This document shows, piece by piece, positions 46,907 through 57,060 of a DNA stretch of 64,000 nucleotides. The notes below the pieces were generated by a model. The model saw nothing but the letters and a program-made list of their open reading frames with translations. It had not been told where the DNA came from and did not search any database. Source of the DNA: Kiritimatiellia bacterium (GTDB lineage Bacteria > Verrucomicrobiota > Kiritimatiellia > JAAZAB01). The first letter of the stretch is position 1; every line of letters starts with the position of its first letter. The stretch covers positions 1 to 64,000 of the forward strand of contig JAQUMN010000019.1 of NCBI GenBank assembly GCA_028718125.1, read 5' to 3'. Position numbers and translations under genes: made by a program.

Positions 46907-49102
46907 ATGGAAACCAAACATAAACGCAAGTTTTTTCGACGCAATTTGACGGCGTTCTATGTGATCGCAATTCCGGCGTGTTTCTTGTCGGCCACCTACG
47001 CCATGACGACCTGGACCGGCGGGACGGGGGACTGGTCCGCGCCCGGCAACTGGAGCAGCGGTGTCCCAGCTGACGGGAGTGACGCAGTCATCACTAACGG
47101 CAGCGTGCTTCTGACCAACGCCACGGCGAATCTTGCCTCGCTGACGATTTCCAATGCCATGCTGACCTTCTCAAATTGGGATGCGGCGCTTTCCGCGACC
47201 AACATTATCATTCAAAACAACGCGACCGTCACTCACGTGACCAACTCGGCCTCGACCACGAACGCATTGGGCGAGTGGCCGGCGGATGGCCGGGTCTGGG
47301 TTGTCTGCACCAATTTCGACCTGCAGGCCGGCGGGCAGATTAATGCCTTCGGCAGAGGCTATCGCGGAGGCGTCGTATCTACTGAAAGCGGGTATGGTCC
47401 AGGCAAGGGCACAGTGTCACCCAGTTACTACGGCGGAGGAGCAGGCCATGGCGGCAAGGGAGGAATGGCCTCCGTTGGTTACCCAGGAGGAATTTACGAT
47501 CAGACCAATGCGCCAATATGGCCGGGAAGCGGCGGTGGCGGGGAACGCGCCGGCGCCGGCGGCGGCGCGGTCCGGATTGACGCGAGCAATGGCCCCGTGA
47601 CCATAAACGGCATAATCAACGTGGACGCAAAGGGATCCACGCTTATTGCCGGTGTCGGCGGCGGCGGCGGTTCCGGAGGTTCCATTTACATTACCTGTGG
47701 CACGTTCAGGGGCGCCACTAACGGGCTGCTCACCGCCAAGGGCGGACTGCCGGGATCCAATAAGGGAGGTGGAAACGGCGGCGGCGGACGCATTGCCTTA
47801 ATATACGATACGGCGGCCCAGGTCGGCGTGCCTTGCGCTGTGCGTTTCAATGTTTCCGAATCGCATGCGACGCTGCTTCAATTCACCGAGAGCGACATTG
47901 GCACGCTCTATCTGCCCGACACTACCCTGTTAACGACAAACTGGTCGAATTTCGAGGACGTGCGCATCTACGGGGTGTCGAACTTTTCATTAGACACGCT
48001 CTCGATCTCCAATGCCTTCGTAGTTTTAGGGGAAAGCCGGGTTGCCTTGACAGTGGCGAACGCCGTGACGATCGACACTGCCACGCTGAAATTGGGAAGC
48101 GGCATCACCCCGACCGAGTATGTGCAGTTTAATTGCGGCTTCCTGGCGCTCGTCAACACAGGCGCTCTCTTCATTTACAGCGGCCCTACCAATGACGTGA
48201 TAACGAACTATGGCGCACACGTCTCAGTCACAAACGATATTCTTGTTTCCGGCAACACCTGGATATACCCCGTATCCGACAACACCAACGGCGGCTCGGT
48301 CTTATTCAGCGCGCGCAACGTGACGATTTCCGAAGGCGGCGGCTTTAACGCCAACGGACTGGGTTACAAGGGCGGCTATTACTACGGCACTCAAACAAAT
48401 GGATACGGCCCGGGCGGGGGTAGTGTCTCTCCGAATTCTCAAATACTTGGCGGCGGTGCCGGATATGGGGGCGGCGGCGGCACAGGTATTTGGATTGGAC
48501 GTCCTTCCCGTAACGCAAGTTGCGGATCGGTATACCCGTGGACCAATGCGCCGCTCAGTGCCGGCAGCGGCGGTGGCGGCCAGCATGCTCCCCGCGGCGG
48601 AGACGGTGGCGGGTTGGTATGGATTGAGGCGGCGGGAACATTTGTCCTCGACGGGACCATCCAGGCGAACGGCTACCGGGGCTATGACCCAAAAACCGTA
48701 TTGGGCATATTGGAGGGGACTGGCGGCGCCGGCTCCGGCGGGGGCATCTTTATCGTGGCTAATGCATTCCGAGGCGCATCAAGCGGGGTGCTGAGCGCCT
48801 GCGGGGGATCGGCAAGCAACTCCGCAACCGTCAGCAGCGGGAGCGGCGGCGGCGGGCGGATTGCGGTCTGGCACCGCATCTCCAAAGACGACCAGCAGAC
48901 CATTCTGGCCAACCCCGATAACGCGCACATCAATGTTCCCGGAATCTTGATCGCCACCAATTTCGTTGACACGCGCTTTGAGGGTTCGTGCGTGGTATCG
49001 AACGGCTGGTCTTACCTGGATCAAAGCGCCAATGGTCAGCCCGGCACGATCGTCCGCCTGACGGTGCCGCCGCCCAAAGGCATGATTTTCTCGATCCACT
49101 GA
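46907..49102 (+). CDS. Large secreted glycine-rich protein with two tandem domains
   Basis: The 731-residue protein (ATG 46907, ribosome site GGAGGAG) has a signal peptide (about 10-32), a short beta-rich start (TTWTGGTGDWSAPGNWSSGVP, common in PVC autotransporter-like proteins) and two related glycine-rich domains. The first (about 145-310) and second (about 475-660) share the order GYGPGxGxVSP, GGGAGxGGxGG, TNAPxxxGSGGGG, FRGAxxGxLxAxGG and GGGGRIAxxx. No autotransporter barrel or sorting motif is seen at the end (GMIFSIH). It is likely a surface or extracellular structural protein. I cannot assign a family beyond this. Confidence 0.75.
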   Translation: METKHKRKFFRRNLTAFYVIAIPACFLSATYAMTTWTGGTGDWSAPGNWSSGVPADGSDAVITNGSVLLTNATANLASLTISNAMLTFSNWDAALSATNIIIQNNATVTHVTNSASTTNALGEWPADGRVWVVCTNFDLQAGGQINAFGRGYRGGVVSTESGYGPGKGTVSPSYYGGGAGHGGKGGMASVGYPGGIYDQTNAPIWPGSGGGGERAGAGGGAVRIDASNGPVTINGIINVDAKGSTLIAGVGGGGGSGGSIYITCGTFRGATNGLLTAKGGLPGSNKGGGNGGGGRIALIYDTAAQVGVPCAVRFNVSESHATLLQFTESDIGTLYLPDTTLLTTNWSNFEDVRIYGVSNFSLDTLSISNAFVVLGESRVALTVANAVTIDTATLKLGSGITPTEYVQFNCGFLALVNTGALFIYSGPTNDVITNYGAHVSVTNDILVSGNTWIYPVSDNTNGGSVLFSARNVTISEGGGFNANGLGYKGGYYYGTQTNGYGPGGGSVSPNSQILGGGAGYGGGGGTGIWIGRPSRNASCGSVYPWTNAPLSAGSGGGGQHAPRGGDGGGLVWIEAAGTFVLDGTIQANGYRGYDPKTVLGILEGTGGAGSGGGIFIVANAFRGASSGVLSACGGSASNSATVSSGSGGGGRIAVWHRISKDDQQTILANPDNAHINVPGILIATNFVDTRFEGSCVVSNGWSYLDQSANGQPGTIVRLTVPPPKGMIFSIH

Positions 49103-49197
49103 TTGGCCTGCCAGCGCCCGGATTAAGGCGGCCATCTAATTGACGAAGTGTTTGATGCCTTAGGCAAACAAATGGTTTGTCCATTGCGTCGGGCCGT

Positions 49198-49211
49198 CGC
49201 GACAAAGCGCG
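49198..49211. repeat. 14-base repeat CGCGACAAAGCGCG, copy 1
   Basis: This 14-mer is repeated exactly at 61891-61904, in both cases just after a gene. It lies in the 203-base gap between the glycine-rich protein and the GH95-like gene, where I see no other feature. Confidence 0.5.
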
Positions 49212-49305
49212 ATCCTCCATTTTATCTGGAGATTCGCGTGGTTTGGCTGATGGAAGGGCGCGCCTTGCCGTGTCCGTATAATTTTTTCACACGTTTTGAG
49301 GCAAC

Positions 49306-51603
49306 ATGCGGAAGCAAATTTTGACCGCAAACAAATTGCCGCAGTCGATTCCGCCGCCGGCAATTCCCGCCAATCTTTTGCGCCGGCATGATTTCGTCTA
49401 TGAGCGTCCGCCGTCAAGCTGGCATTCCTGCGTGCCGCTGGCCAACGGCTTTATCGGCGCCGCGCTGTGGGGCGACGGCCGGACGCTCAAGATCAGCCTG
49501 GATAAATACGACGTGTGGGAAACACGCTTTGCCGAATTCGATGATCGAATTCACAATTTCGACTACCTGCATAACCTCAGGAAAGCCGGGCAGGAAGACA
49601 AATTGCAGGAAGGCATGGATGCCATCAAAAATAGCCGCGTCGGCCCCGGCCCGACCAAGCTGCCCGTCGGCACGCTGGAAATCGCCTTCGCGAAAACGGC
49701 GCCGGCGTTTACCGGGCGGCTGAAATTAGCGCAGGCACTGTTTGACGGGCCGCTGGCCAGCGTGTTCGTCTGCCGGCAGAAGAATGTCGTGGCGTTGAAA
49801 TTCAAAACCGGCATTCGCGCCTGCGGCATGCGCCTGGTTACCGTGGCCGGGAACATAAAGAGCGCTGATGCCCGGAAAGCCGCGGCTACGCTGAAAAGCT
49901 GGGGCTATCCATTGCCCGAGGAGGGCAGGCGCCGGGCAGTTTCGTATGTTCGCCAATCCTGTCCGCAAGGGCTGGAATATACCGTTGCCTGGCTTACGGA
50001 CCGGACTCGCGGCGAACTGTTCATAGCCATAGTCAGTTCCAACGATGCCCCGGATACGCTCTCCGCGGCCATGCGCCTTCTGGAGGAGACGCGCAACACA
50101 GGCTGGTCGGCGCTGTTGAAGGAACATGTGCGCCAGTGGAAATCATACTGGGCGAAATCATGGATCAGCATACCGGACGGGCGCCTGGAAAATCTTTATT
50201 ATGCCGAGCTCTACAAGCTGGGGTGCAGTTCCCGGCCGGGCAGTCTGCCCGCTACGCTCCAGGCGCTCTGGACCTATCCTGAAGGCATGCCGCCGTGGAG
50301 AGGCGAATATGCCCTGAACATGAATGTGCAGGAATCCTACTGGCCGGTGTATGCGTCCAATCACCTGGAGTGCGGCGAGCCGCTTTACGAAATTTTTTTC
50401 AAGAACCTGCCGTTTAACAAAGCCATGGGCCGCAAATTTTACGGCAAGGATGTTCCGCTTATTTTCAGCGCCTCGGGACCCGGCGGCGAACCTTGCTACG
50501 GCTGGGTGGCCGTCACCATGAGCCCCGGCGGCGGCGCCTGGCTGTCGCATCATTACTGGCTTCACTGGCTGTATTCCCGGGACGCCGTTTTCCTGCGCAC
50601 GCGCGCATTCCCCTTTATGCGCGAATGTCTGAACGTCTATATGCATATTGCCGAGAAGTCCGCCGACGGCGCCTATCACATCCCGTTCTGCAACACGCCG
50701 GAATATTTCGGAGGCAAAACGACGGCCTGGAGCGACGACAACACCTACGACCTCGATCTGGCCCGTTTTCTGGCGCAGGCTCTGCTGGAAGCCGAGGCCG
50801 AACTTGGCATCCAGGACCCTTTGCACCGGGCATGGGAAGATTTCCGGGACCATCTGACGCCCTGCCATCAGGACGAACGCGAAGGCCTGATGCTGGCCAA
50901 AGGGATTCCCTTGGCAACAAGCCACAGGCATCACAGCCACCTGATGGGGCTGTATCCTCTGGGCACCCTCCGGCCGGATCGTTCGCCGGAGGAAAAGGCG
51001 CTGGTTGAAAAATCAATCAGGACTATCGAACGCCTGGGCACGGGCTACTGGGTGGGCTGGTCCTGGCCGTGGGCATCCTTGATTGCCGGGCGGGCGGGGT
51101 GTCGGGAAGCGGCGCTTGCCTACCTGCAAACCTATGTGGACGCGTTTATTTCCGACAACACCTTTCATGTCAACGGCGACGAAAAACACAAAGGATTCTC
51201 ACGTTCCCACTATGGCGGCGGCGGACCGGTTACGCTTGAAGCCGGATTTGCCTATGCCGCCGCCGTCCTGGAACTGCTCCTTCAAAGCCAGGGCGGCGTC
51301 ATCCGCCTGTTTCCCGGCGCCATGCATTGGCCGGACGCGAGCTTCGATAATTTGCGCGCCGAAGGCGCCTTCCTGGTGTCGGCCGTCAAACGGGCCGGGG
51401 CAATCCAATGGATGCGCATTCACAGCGAAAAGGGAGGGCTTTGCCGCATTGCGGACCCGTTCGATCCCAAGGGCGGCATCCGGCATATCCGCACGCAGGC
51501 TGGGAAGACGTATACGCTGGGCAAGGTCGGGCGGCTGGCGCCCGTTTCCAAATTCGACCGGCGCACGAACTGGTTCGGGACAAAGAACATCGCCAGATTT
51601 TAA
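49306..51603 (+). CDS. GH95-like glycoside hydrolase (alpha-L-fucosidase/galactosidase family)
   Basis: GH95 enzymes are inverting alpha-1,2-L-fucosidases or alpha-L-galactosidases. The 765-residue protein has the N-terminal beta domain (SWHSCVPLANGFIGAALWGDGRTLKISLDKYDVWE), a linker, and an (alpha/alpha)6 barrel. Barrel motifs are GEYALNMNVQESYWPVYASNHLE (family block N-NVQxNYWP), HRHHSHLMGLYPLGTL, and TGYWVGWSWPWASLIAGRAG. A C-terminal beta domain ends MRIHSEKGGLCRI. There is no signal peptide, so the substrate would be taken up first. The family fit is good in the barrel but divergent elsewhere, so the substrate may not be fucose. Confidence 0.78.
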   Translation: MRKQILTANKLPQSIPPPAIPANLLRRHDFVYERPPSSWHSCVPLANGFIGAALWGDGRTLKISLDKYDVWETRFAEFDDRIHNFDYLHNLRKAGQEDKLQEGMDAIKNSRVGPGPTKLPVGTLEIAFAKTAPAFTGRLKLAQALFDGPLASVFVCRQKNVVALKFKTGIRACGMRLVTVAGNIKSADARKAAATLKSWGYPLPEEGRRRAVSYVRQSCPQGLEYTVAWLTDRTRGELFIAIVSSNDAPDTLSAAMRLLEETRNTGWSALLKEHVRQWKSYWAKSWISIPDGRLENLYYAELYKLGCSSRPGSLPATLQALWTYPEGMPPWRGEYALNMNVQESYWPVYASNHLECGEPLYEIFFKNLPFNKAMGRKFYGKDVPLIFSASGPGGEPCYGWVAVTMSPGGGAWLSHHYWLHWLYSRDAVFLRTRAFPFMRECLNVYMHIAEKSADGAYHIPFCNTPEYFGGKTTAWSDDNTYDLDLARFLAQALLEAEAELGIQDPLHRAWEDFRDHLTPCHQDEREGLMLAKGIPLATSHRHHSHLMGLYPLGTLRPDRSPEEKALVEKSIRTIERLGTGYWVGWSWPWASLIAGRAGCREAALAYLQTYVDAFISDNTFHVNGDEKHKGFSRSHYGGGGPVTLEAGFAYAAAVLELLLQSQGGVIRLFPGAMHWPDASFDNLRAEGAFLVSAVKRAGAIQWMRIHSEKGGLCRIADPFDPKGGIRHIRTQAGKTYTLGKVGRLAPVSKFDRRTNWFGTKNIARF

Positions 51604-51737
51604 CGGGAGTATATTTCCGCGGCTAACTATTATTTTCCAGTTGAAACAACCGGCGCTTGCGCAGCCCCGCCGGAGATAATATATCCACGGTGAAAATTGC
51701 ATGGATTAACTGGTTGGGCAAGAAGATCGTAATTATT

Positions 51738-52637
51738 ATGAATGGAATACAGGTGGCATTGGGCACGGCCTCATTCGGCACAGCCATTTCCCAAGAAGAT
51801 TCGCACAGGGTGCTGGACAAGTATGCATCCCTGGGGGGCAGGGTTATCGATACCGCAAATAACTATGCTTTCTGGTATCCAAATGGGAAAGGCGGTGACA
51901 GCGAGGCTGTAATCGGGAACTGGCTTGAGCGCAAAGATCGCTCTATGTTCACGATCATGACGAAGATCGGTTCTCAGCCAATAGATGTTAAAGAAAAAAT
52001 TCGCAAATTGGAGGGCCTTTCTCCCGAGGCTGTGTATAGCGCTGTAGACAAGTCATTGGTCCGACTCAAGACCGACTATATCGATATATTGCTGGCTCAT
52101 CATGATGACAGGCATACTCCGCTCTTGGATACCTGGAGGGCTTTTAGCGCTTTAGTGTCGGCTGGCAAAGTCAGGCAGGTTGGGATATCAAACTATTCTC
52201 CGCAGCGGGTGGCGGAGCTGACGCGCGTCGTTCGTGAATATTCCCTGGCCCCCATTGGCTTTGTGCAGTTGCAATACTCGGTCATCAATCCGGTGGATGG
52301 CGCCGATTTGGAAGAAAAGCTGGTGCGTCTTGACCCTGAGATGCGCGAAACATTGGCGCGTCTTCTCCCTGAGGCCAAGATATTTGCGTATGCGCCCCTG
52401 TTGAGGGGGAAAATATTCGAAACAACCGCAAAAGACAAATGGCCTTCTAAATATGAATCGATCCAAAACCGGAGCAAAGTCAGTGAGATTCAGCTTGAAG
52501 CCAGGGAGTTGGGTGTTTCACCGTCGGCCTATGTGCTGAAACAGATTGCCGATCAAGGTGTTTGGCCGATAACAGCTACTGGAAACGTAGAGCATCTGGA
52601 AGGCAATTTGAAACTTTTCAGTGATAGAGGCGTTTAG
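51738..52637 (+). CDS. Aldo/keto reductase
   Basis: The 299-residue protein is an NADPH-dependent (alpha/beta)8 aldo/keto reductase. The catalytic tetrad is visible: Asp and Tyr in GGRVIDTANNYAFWYP, Lys in FTIMTKIGSQ, and His in DILLAHHDDRHTP. AGKVRQVGISNYSPQRVAEL and the C-terminal VSPSAYVLKQIADQGVWPITATGNVEHLEGNL complete the cofactor site. The start is ATG 51738. It may reduce or oxidise sugars released by the neighbouring glycosidases. AT content is higher than in its neighbours and codon choice is less GC-biased, a possible sign of separate acquisition. Confidence 0.92.
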   Translation: MNGIQVALGTASFGTAISQEDSHRVLDKYASLGGRVIDTANNYAFWYPNGKGGDSEAVIGNWLERKDRSMFTIMTKIGSQPIDVKEKIRKLEGLSPEAVYSAVDKSLVRLKTDYIDILLAHHDDRHTPLLDTWRAFSALVSAGKVRQVGISNYSPQRVAELTRVVREYSLAPIGFVQLQYSVINPVDGADLEEKLVRLDPEMRETLARLLPEAKIFAYAPLLRGKIFETTAKDKWPSKYESIQNRSKVSEIQLEARELGVSPSAYVLKQIADQGVWPITATGNVEHLEGNLKLFSDRGV

Positions 52638-52737
52638 ATTATGTCCAACGCCGGGTGCAGGCGATGGCTGATAACCGCGCCTGATCCGCAGCGTTATCGC
52701 GTTGATTAAGGCGTTAACAAGGATTTATTCAATCATT

Positions 52738-54957
52738 ATGCAGACACACAAAAATATGAAGCGCTCTCGATTGGCATGGTGGCAGCGACCCGTCCGGATG
52801 ATGCGGCGTGATTACCTGGCTGATTTTTCAGGCTTGGTGGAAACTGACCTTGCGGCCATGGCGCGCGAAACAAAGGAAAAATGGCACGTCAATTGCGAGT
52901 GGATCATGGCCACGCCGGGTTGTTCGCCCGGCATGGGACAATTCACGACATTTAATACGCCGAACTTCGAAAAAATTCCCGGCCTGGGCGACTTTGATCT
53001 GCTGCGTTCTTATCTGCCGCATGCACGCCGGCACGGCATCAAGCTGGTGCCTTATATAAATCTGCATTGGTATTCCTATGATTTTGCCGCCAAGCATCCC
53101 GGCTGGGAACAATTACTGGAGGATGGGACCCCCTATGGCCGCAAGCGCCCCTTGTATGGGAACGGGACGACGTTTTGCATCAACAGCCCGTGGCGGGATT
53201 GGGCATTTGCGCTTATCAGGGAAGTCATGGCAACCGGTGTTGACGGATGTTTTCTGGATGGGCCGGGGATTTTCCCGAAATGCTGTTATTGCGCACATTG
53301 CCGGAAACTGTTCGGCCGCATTACAAGGCAGAAAAAAATGCCTTCGTTCGGGGACTGGAGCGACCCGCTCTGGAAACAATTCCTGGAGTTCCGGGTACAA
53401 TCTTTGGTGAATTTTCTGCGCGGCGCCCAGGCCGCCGTGCATGCCGTCAATCCCAAGGGCATTGTGTTTAAAAATGGCGGCGGATATGACAGTGGCTGCA
53501 TGGTCGGGTCGCGGGATATCGCGCGCCTGGCGCCCCATCAAAATTTCACATCCGCCGAGCAGTTTTATCATACATCGGAAAAATGGGACTCGCCTTATCA
53601 GACACTCAACATGGCGCGTTTTCTTTCGGCCGGCAAAAATCCAGCGGTCGTGTTTACGCATCATACCTTGTCCACATGGCATTATATTCCCTTGTCGCCG
53701 GCGGAAATGACGTCCGCCATAGCTCAGACGGTGGCAGGCGGCGCCAATCCCTGGTTCGCGATTTTTATGGAGAGCATGCCGTCACGGGCGGCGGAAGCGT
53801 TCGAGGCGGTGAACTTGAATGCGTTCCTGGAACAGAATGAAATGCATTTTACCGCCACGGAACCGGCGGCCGAGATCGCGGTGCTCTTATCGCGCCACAC
53901 GGCATTTTATTATCGTTCGCGGCTGAAAGCCCTGGCGAAAATGGCGGATAGCGGCAAGGAACAGAACCTGGTAATGGAGCGCGCGGAACAGGCAAACCGC
54001 GCGGGCCTGGCAGAGCAGCGCAAGGCCTCGACCTCGATCCTGGATAACGAATATATGGGGTGCCTGGATGCGCTCACTTTTTCGCATTTGCCGGCGCGGG
54101 TTCTGTGGGATGAACACATCACCTTAAAGCAGTTAATGAGCGTTCGGATATTGATTTTACCCGGCACGGCGTGTCTGTCACGGGAGCAGATTCGAGTTCT
54201 TGCACAATATGTCAAGAACGGCGGCAGTCTGATCGCAACTTTTGAATCCGGATTCTATGACGAACTGGGACAGCCGGCCGAACGGCCGGAATGGCTTAAG
54301 CTGCTGGGCATCGAACGGGTGGAAGGCGCGTTTGAGCCGTCCCGCAAGGAGGAGTACTGGACGGTGGTTGATGACGCCTTGCCGGCCTTCCCGAAAAACA
54401 TCCTGCTGCCAAGGCCGTTAAACGGCCTTAAAGTGCGCGCGATACGGGGCCGACAGGAGCTGGTTCGATACAATAACACGCTGGAACATTTCTATGTCAA
54501 CTTGCAGGGACTTTCGCCTTATCCGGCCGCGATCTATTCGTCTTTTGGCCGCGGACGCGTCGTTTATGTGGCCGCGCCGCTGTTCGAAAGTTTCAACAGG
54601 TTCCATCTGGCCGACTTCCGGATTCTAATCCGTGCCTTGATCGACCTGGTTACCGGAAAGGCCGGAACGCAAATCGAGTGCAAGGCGCCCGGCAGTCTGG
54701 CTGTAGAATTGCGCCGGCGCCCGGGAGAATTGCAGGTGCACCTGATCAACGTTACTTCCGATATGAAACGGCCCATGGAGAACATAATTCGCCTGGCCAA
54801 CATCCGGATCGCCGTCCGGGCTTCCGGGGTCAAGCGCGTCCATGCCCTGCGGGCAGGCAAAGAGCTGCCCTATCAGCGCGTCGGTAATAAGGTCGTCTTT
54901 ACCATGCCGGAAGTAGATGTTTATGAAGTTGTAATCATTGAGTGCACACAGGGATAA
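52738..54957 (+). CDS. Glycosidase-like barrel plus GATase-like (trimerisation) protein 1
   Basis: The 739-residue protein has a TIM-barrel-like N-terminal half (about 20-380, e.g. HGIKLVPYINLHWYSYDF and GVDGCFLDGPGIFP). It contains a cysteine cluster, CCYCAHCRKLFG. A beta-galactosidase-trimerisation/GATase-like domain (about 460-620, VRILILPGTACLSREQIRVLAQYVKNGGSLIATFESG) and a C-terminal beta domain (VEVDVYEVVIIE-like ending) follow. The order barrel-GATase-beta is that of GH42 beta-galactosidases and several uncharacterised PVC families. No signal peptide is seen. I start at ATG 52738; ATG 52756 is also possible. The Cys cluster resembles a metal site and recurs in the next gene. Confidence 0.65.
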   Translation: MQTHKNMKRSRLAWWQRPVRMMRRDYLADFSGLVETDLAAMARETKEKWHVNCEWIMATPGCSPGMGQFTTFNTPNFEKIPGLGDFDLLRSYLPHARRHGIKLVPYINLHWYSYDFAAKHPGWEQLLEDGTPYGRKRPLYGNGTTFCINSPWRDWAFALIREVMATGVDGCFLDGPGIFPKCCYCAHCRKLFGRITRQKKMPSFGDWSDPLWKQFLEFRVQSLVNFLRGAQAAVHAVNPKGIVFKNGGGYDSGCMVGSRDIARLAPHQNFTSAEQFYHTSEKWDSPYQTLNMARFLSAGKNPAVVFTHHTLSTWHYIPLSPAEMTSAIAQTVAGGANPWFAIFMESMPSRAAEAFEAVNLNAFLEQNEMHFTATEPAAEIAVLLSRHTAFYYRSRLKALAKMADSGKEQNLVMERAEQANRAGLAEQRKASTSILDNEYMGCLDALTFSHLPARVLWDEHITLKQLMSVRILILPGTACLSREQIRVLAQYVKNGGSLIATFESGFYDELGQPAERPEWLKLLGIERVEGAFEPSRKEEYWTVVDDALPAFPKNILLPRPLNGLKVRAIRGRQELVRYNNTLEHFYVNLQGLSPYPAAIYSSFGRGRVVYVAAPLFESFNRFHLADFRILIRALIDLVTGKAGTQIECKAPGSLAVELRRRPGELQVHLINVTSDMKRPMENIIRLANIRIAVRASGVKRVHALRAGKELPYQRVGNKVVFTMPEVDVYEVVIIECTQG

Positions 54958-55026
54958 CCATCACAGTAGTCCCGGATCATCCAGCAAGCATGATAGTGCG
55001 CAAGCAAATATTTTAAAGGAGAGAAA

Positions 55027-57051
55027 ATGGAACAGCAAAGTGCAGGCTGGATCCGTGAAGCGCGAATCGCGTCCTGGTGGCTGAACAAGAACGATTTTTA
55101 CTGGCCTGATTACGAGGTGGCAGAGGAGATCAAACGGCGCGCCGCTTATTTTGCGGCCAATGGCGTGAACGTGGTGGTAATTTTTGGTCTGCATTTCCGG
55201 TGGGATTATGTGCCCTATTTTGAGCGCCTCCGCGCCCTCTTCCGCTGTATAATTGAGGAATGCCACAAACACGGCATCCGCGTTTGCGATCATTACTCGG
55301 ACACCCTCATTCACCGGCCGCGCAATGAAGCCGACCGTTGGTTCATCCGCGAACGGCTCAATCACCACGTGGCCATCTATCCCGATTTCGACCGGGATTA
55401 TGAATATGAGGGAACCTGGCGCAATGCATGGCGGATGGTTGATATTCGGACAAACGCGCCGGTTTATTTTGAGAAATATCGCTGTCATATCTTTTGCCCC
55501 AACAATCCTGATTTTCAACGCGCCTCCGCAAGTTATGCTGTGCGTCAGTTCGCCGAAGTCGGAATTGACGGCTTGATGAATGATGATTTGCATTTTCTGC
55601 CCGATTACCACGTTTGCGCGTGCAAATATTGCCGGGCCAGATTTAAAAGGGAATATGGGCACAATTTACCCCCGGCCGCGGACAATAATTTCTGGGGCAA
55701 CCGCGAAAACCCGGCCTTCCGTGACTGGCTGGCCATGCGCCTGCGGAGCATGGGCGATCATTATGTTAGGTTGCGCAAAGCCCTCGGGTCGGGAAAGCCG
55801 CTGTTCGGTTGCTGTTCTGAAACCGCCAGCCAAGCGGTTTCAGACGTCGGGCTGGCATATGATGAATTTATTCGGGGCTGTAACGTAAGCTTTATGGAAA
55901 TATGCGGAACAAACCCGGTCACGGCCTGGCGACATACCTGCGGCCTGCAAGCCATTCATCAGGCGATTGCGGCGGGGGGCGATTATTTCCGCGGCAAGGT
56001 ACGGCATATTCTTGGCGTGACGCAGGCGGATCCATGCCTGGCCATAATCTATGCCGAATTTCCCGACCAGTTTTTCATGTGCTGGGCGCTGGAAGCGGCC
56101 TGCGGCTTGCGGAGCTGGGTTTGCAGAAGAACCAATGCGCGTGATGCTCAACGCGCCCGGATTGTCTATGACGATGAATCCCATCTCGGTAAAACGCTGA
56201 AATGGGAAGCCGCGCATAAAGATTTCTATCATAATGTCAAGCGCATCGCCGATGTTGGCGTGGTGTTTTCGACGGCCACGAGGAACTTTGCGTCACCCGA
56301 AGAGGCGAAAAAACATCGGTCGGAGTATATTTTTTGGATGCAACTGCTGTTCGATTATGCCGTTCTTTCCGAGGCTGTCCTGACACCGGCCCTGCGCGGA
56401 GCAAATGCCGGTGGCCGACTGGCAAACAAGTATGCACTCCTGATCCTTCCCCAAATTGCGGCGCTGGATGAAACCGAAATGGAAGGTTTGGCCGGATTCT
56501 TAAAAGCCGGCGGGAATTTGCTCGTCAGTGGGGTTTTGGGGACGCGCACCGCCTCCGGTGCGCGGCGTGATACCGCGCTTTTAAGCCGCCTTGCCGAGCA
56601 GTCGAAAAAAGCATCCGGCCAAATGATTCACTGGCCGGGCATGCCGGTCGAGCCGGCTGAAAAGGCCATGCCCGACTGCCGTGATATGATTGAGCGCCTG
56701 GTTCCGGAACGGACGCTACTCATCGCACACAAGGCTTCCGGCTGGAGTTTCCATTTGTATAAGCGCGGCAATATTTTTTTCCTGCATTGCCTGAACCTCA
56801 GCGGGACCGTTGCTGTTGACGGGAAGAAAATACCGGAAGATAAACATCTTCGCTTTCCGGTGCCGCCCTCCGGGGTTATCGAATGCCGTTTGCGTTTGTC
56901 CGGAACCGGCGACTACCGGGCAGCGCTCTTTTCGCCCGATGGCGCAGAGGGAACACCCGTGAAACTGGACCGGCAAGGTGATATTCTTAGCCTGAAGATC
57001 CCCGCCAGACAGGCTCGGCGTTACGGCGTTGTGATGATCAAGGAGAAATAA
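55027..57051 (+). CDS. Glycosidase-like barrel plus GATase-like protein 2
   Basis: The 674-residue protein has a TIM-barrel-like first half (ANGVNVVVIFGLHFRWDYVPYF, CHKHGIRVCDHYSDTL, GIDGLMNDDLHFLPDYHVCACKYCRARFKREYG). The CxCxxC cluster is in the position equivalent to the cluster of the preceding gene. A GATase-like domain (about 425-530, KYALLILPQIAALDETEMEGLAGFLKAGGNLLVSG) and a C-terminal beta domain follow. It is likely cytoplasmic. AAAGGAGAG precedes the ATG at a good distance, and the gene lies 69 bases after protein 1. The activity is not known; hydrolysis of a glycoside is inferred from fold and neighbours. Confidence 0.65.
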   Translation: MEQQSAGWIREARIASWWLNKNDFYWPDYEVAEEIKRRAAYFAANGVNVVVIFGLHFRWDYVPYFERLRALFRCIIEECHKHGIRVCDHYSDTLIHRPRNEADRWFIRERLNHHVAIYPDFDRDYEYEGTWRNAWRMVDIRTNAPVYFEKYRCHIFCPNNPDFQRASASYAVRQFAEVGIDGLMNDDLHFLPDYHVCACKYCRARFKREYGHNLPPAADNNFWGNRENPAFRDWLAMRLRSMGDHYVRLRKALGSGKPLFGCCSETASQAVSDVGLAYDEFIRGCNVSFMEICGTNPVTAWRHTCGLQAIHQAIAAGGDYFRGKVRHILGVTQADPCLAIIYAEFPDQFFMCWALEAACGLRSWVCRRTNARDAQRARIVYDDESHLGKTLKWEAAHKDFYHNVKRIADVGVVFSTATRNFASPEEAKKHRSEYIFWMQLLFDYAVLSEAVLTPALRGANAGGRLANKYALLILPQIAALDETEMEGLAGFLKAGGNLLVSGVLGTRTASGARRDTALLSRLAEQSKKASGQMIHWPGMPVEPAEKAMPDCRDMIERLVPERTLLIAHKASGWSFHLYKRGNIFFLHCLNLSGTVAVDGKKIPEDKHLRFPVPPSGVIECRLRLSGTGDYRAALFSPDGAEGTPVKLDRQGDILSLKIPARQARRYGVVMIKEK

Positions 57052-57060
57052 GGAAATGTG

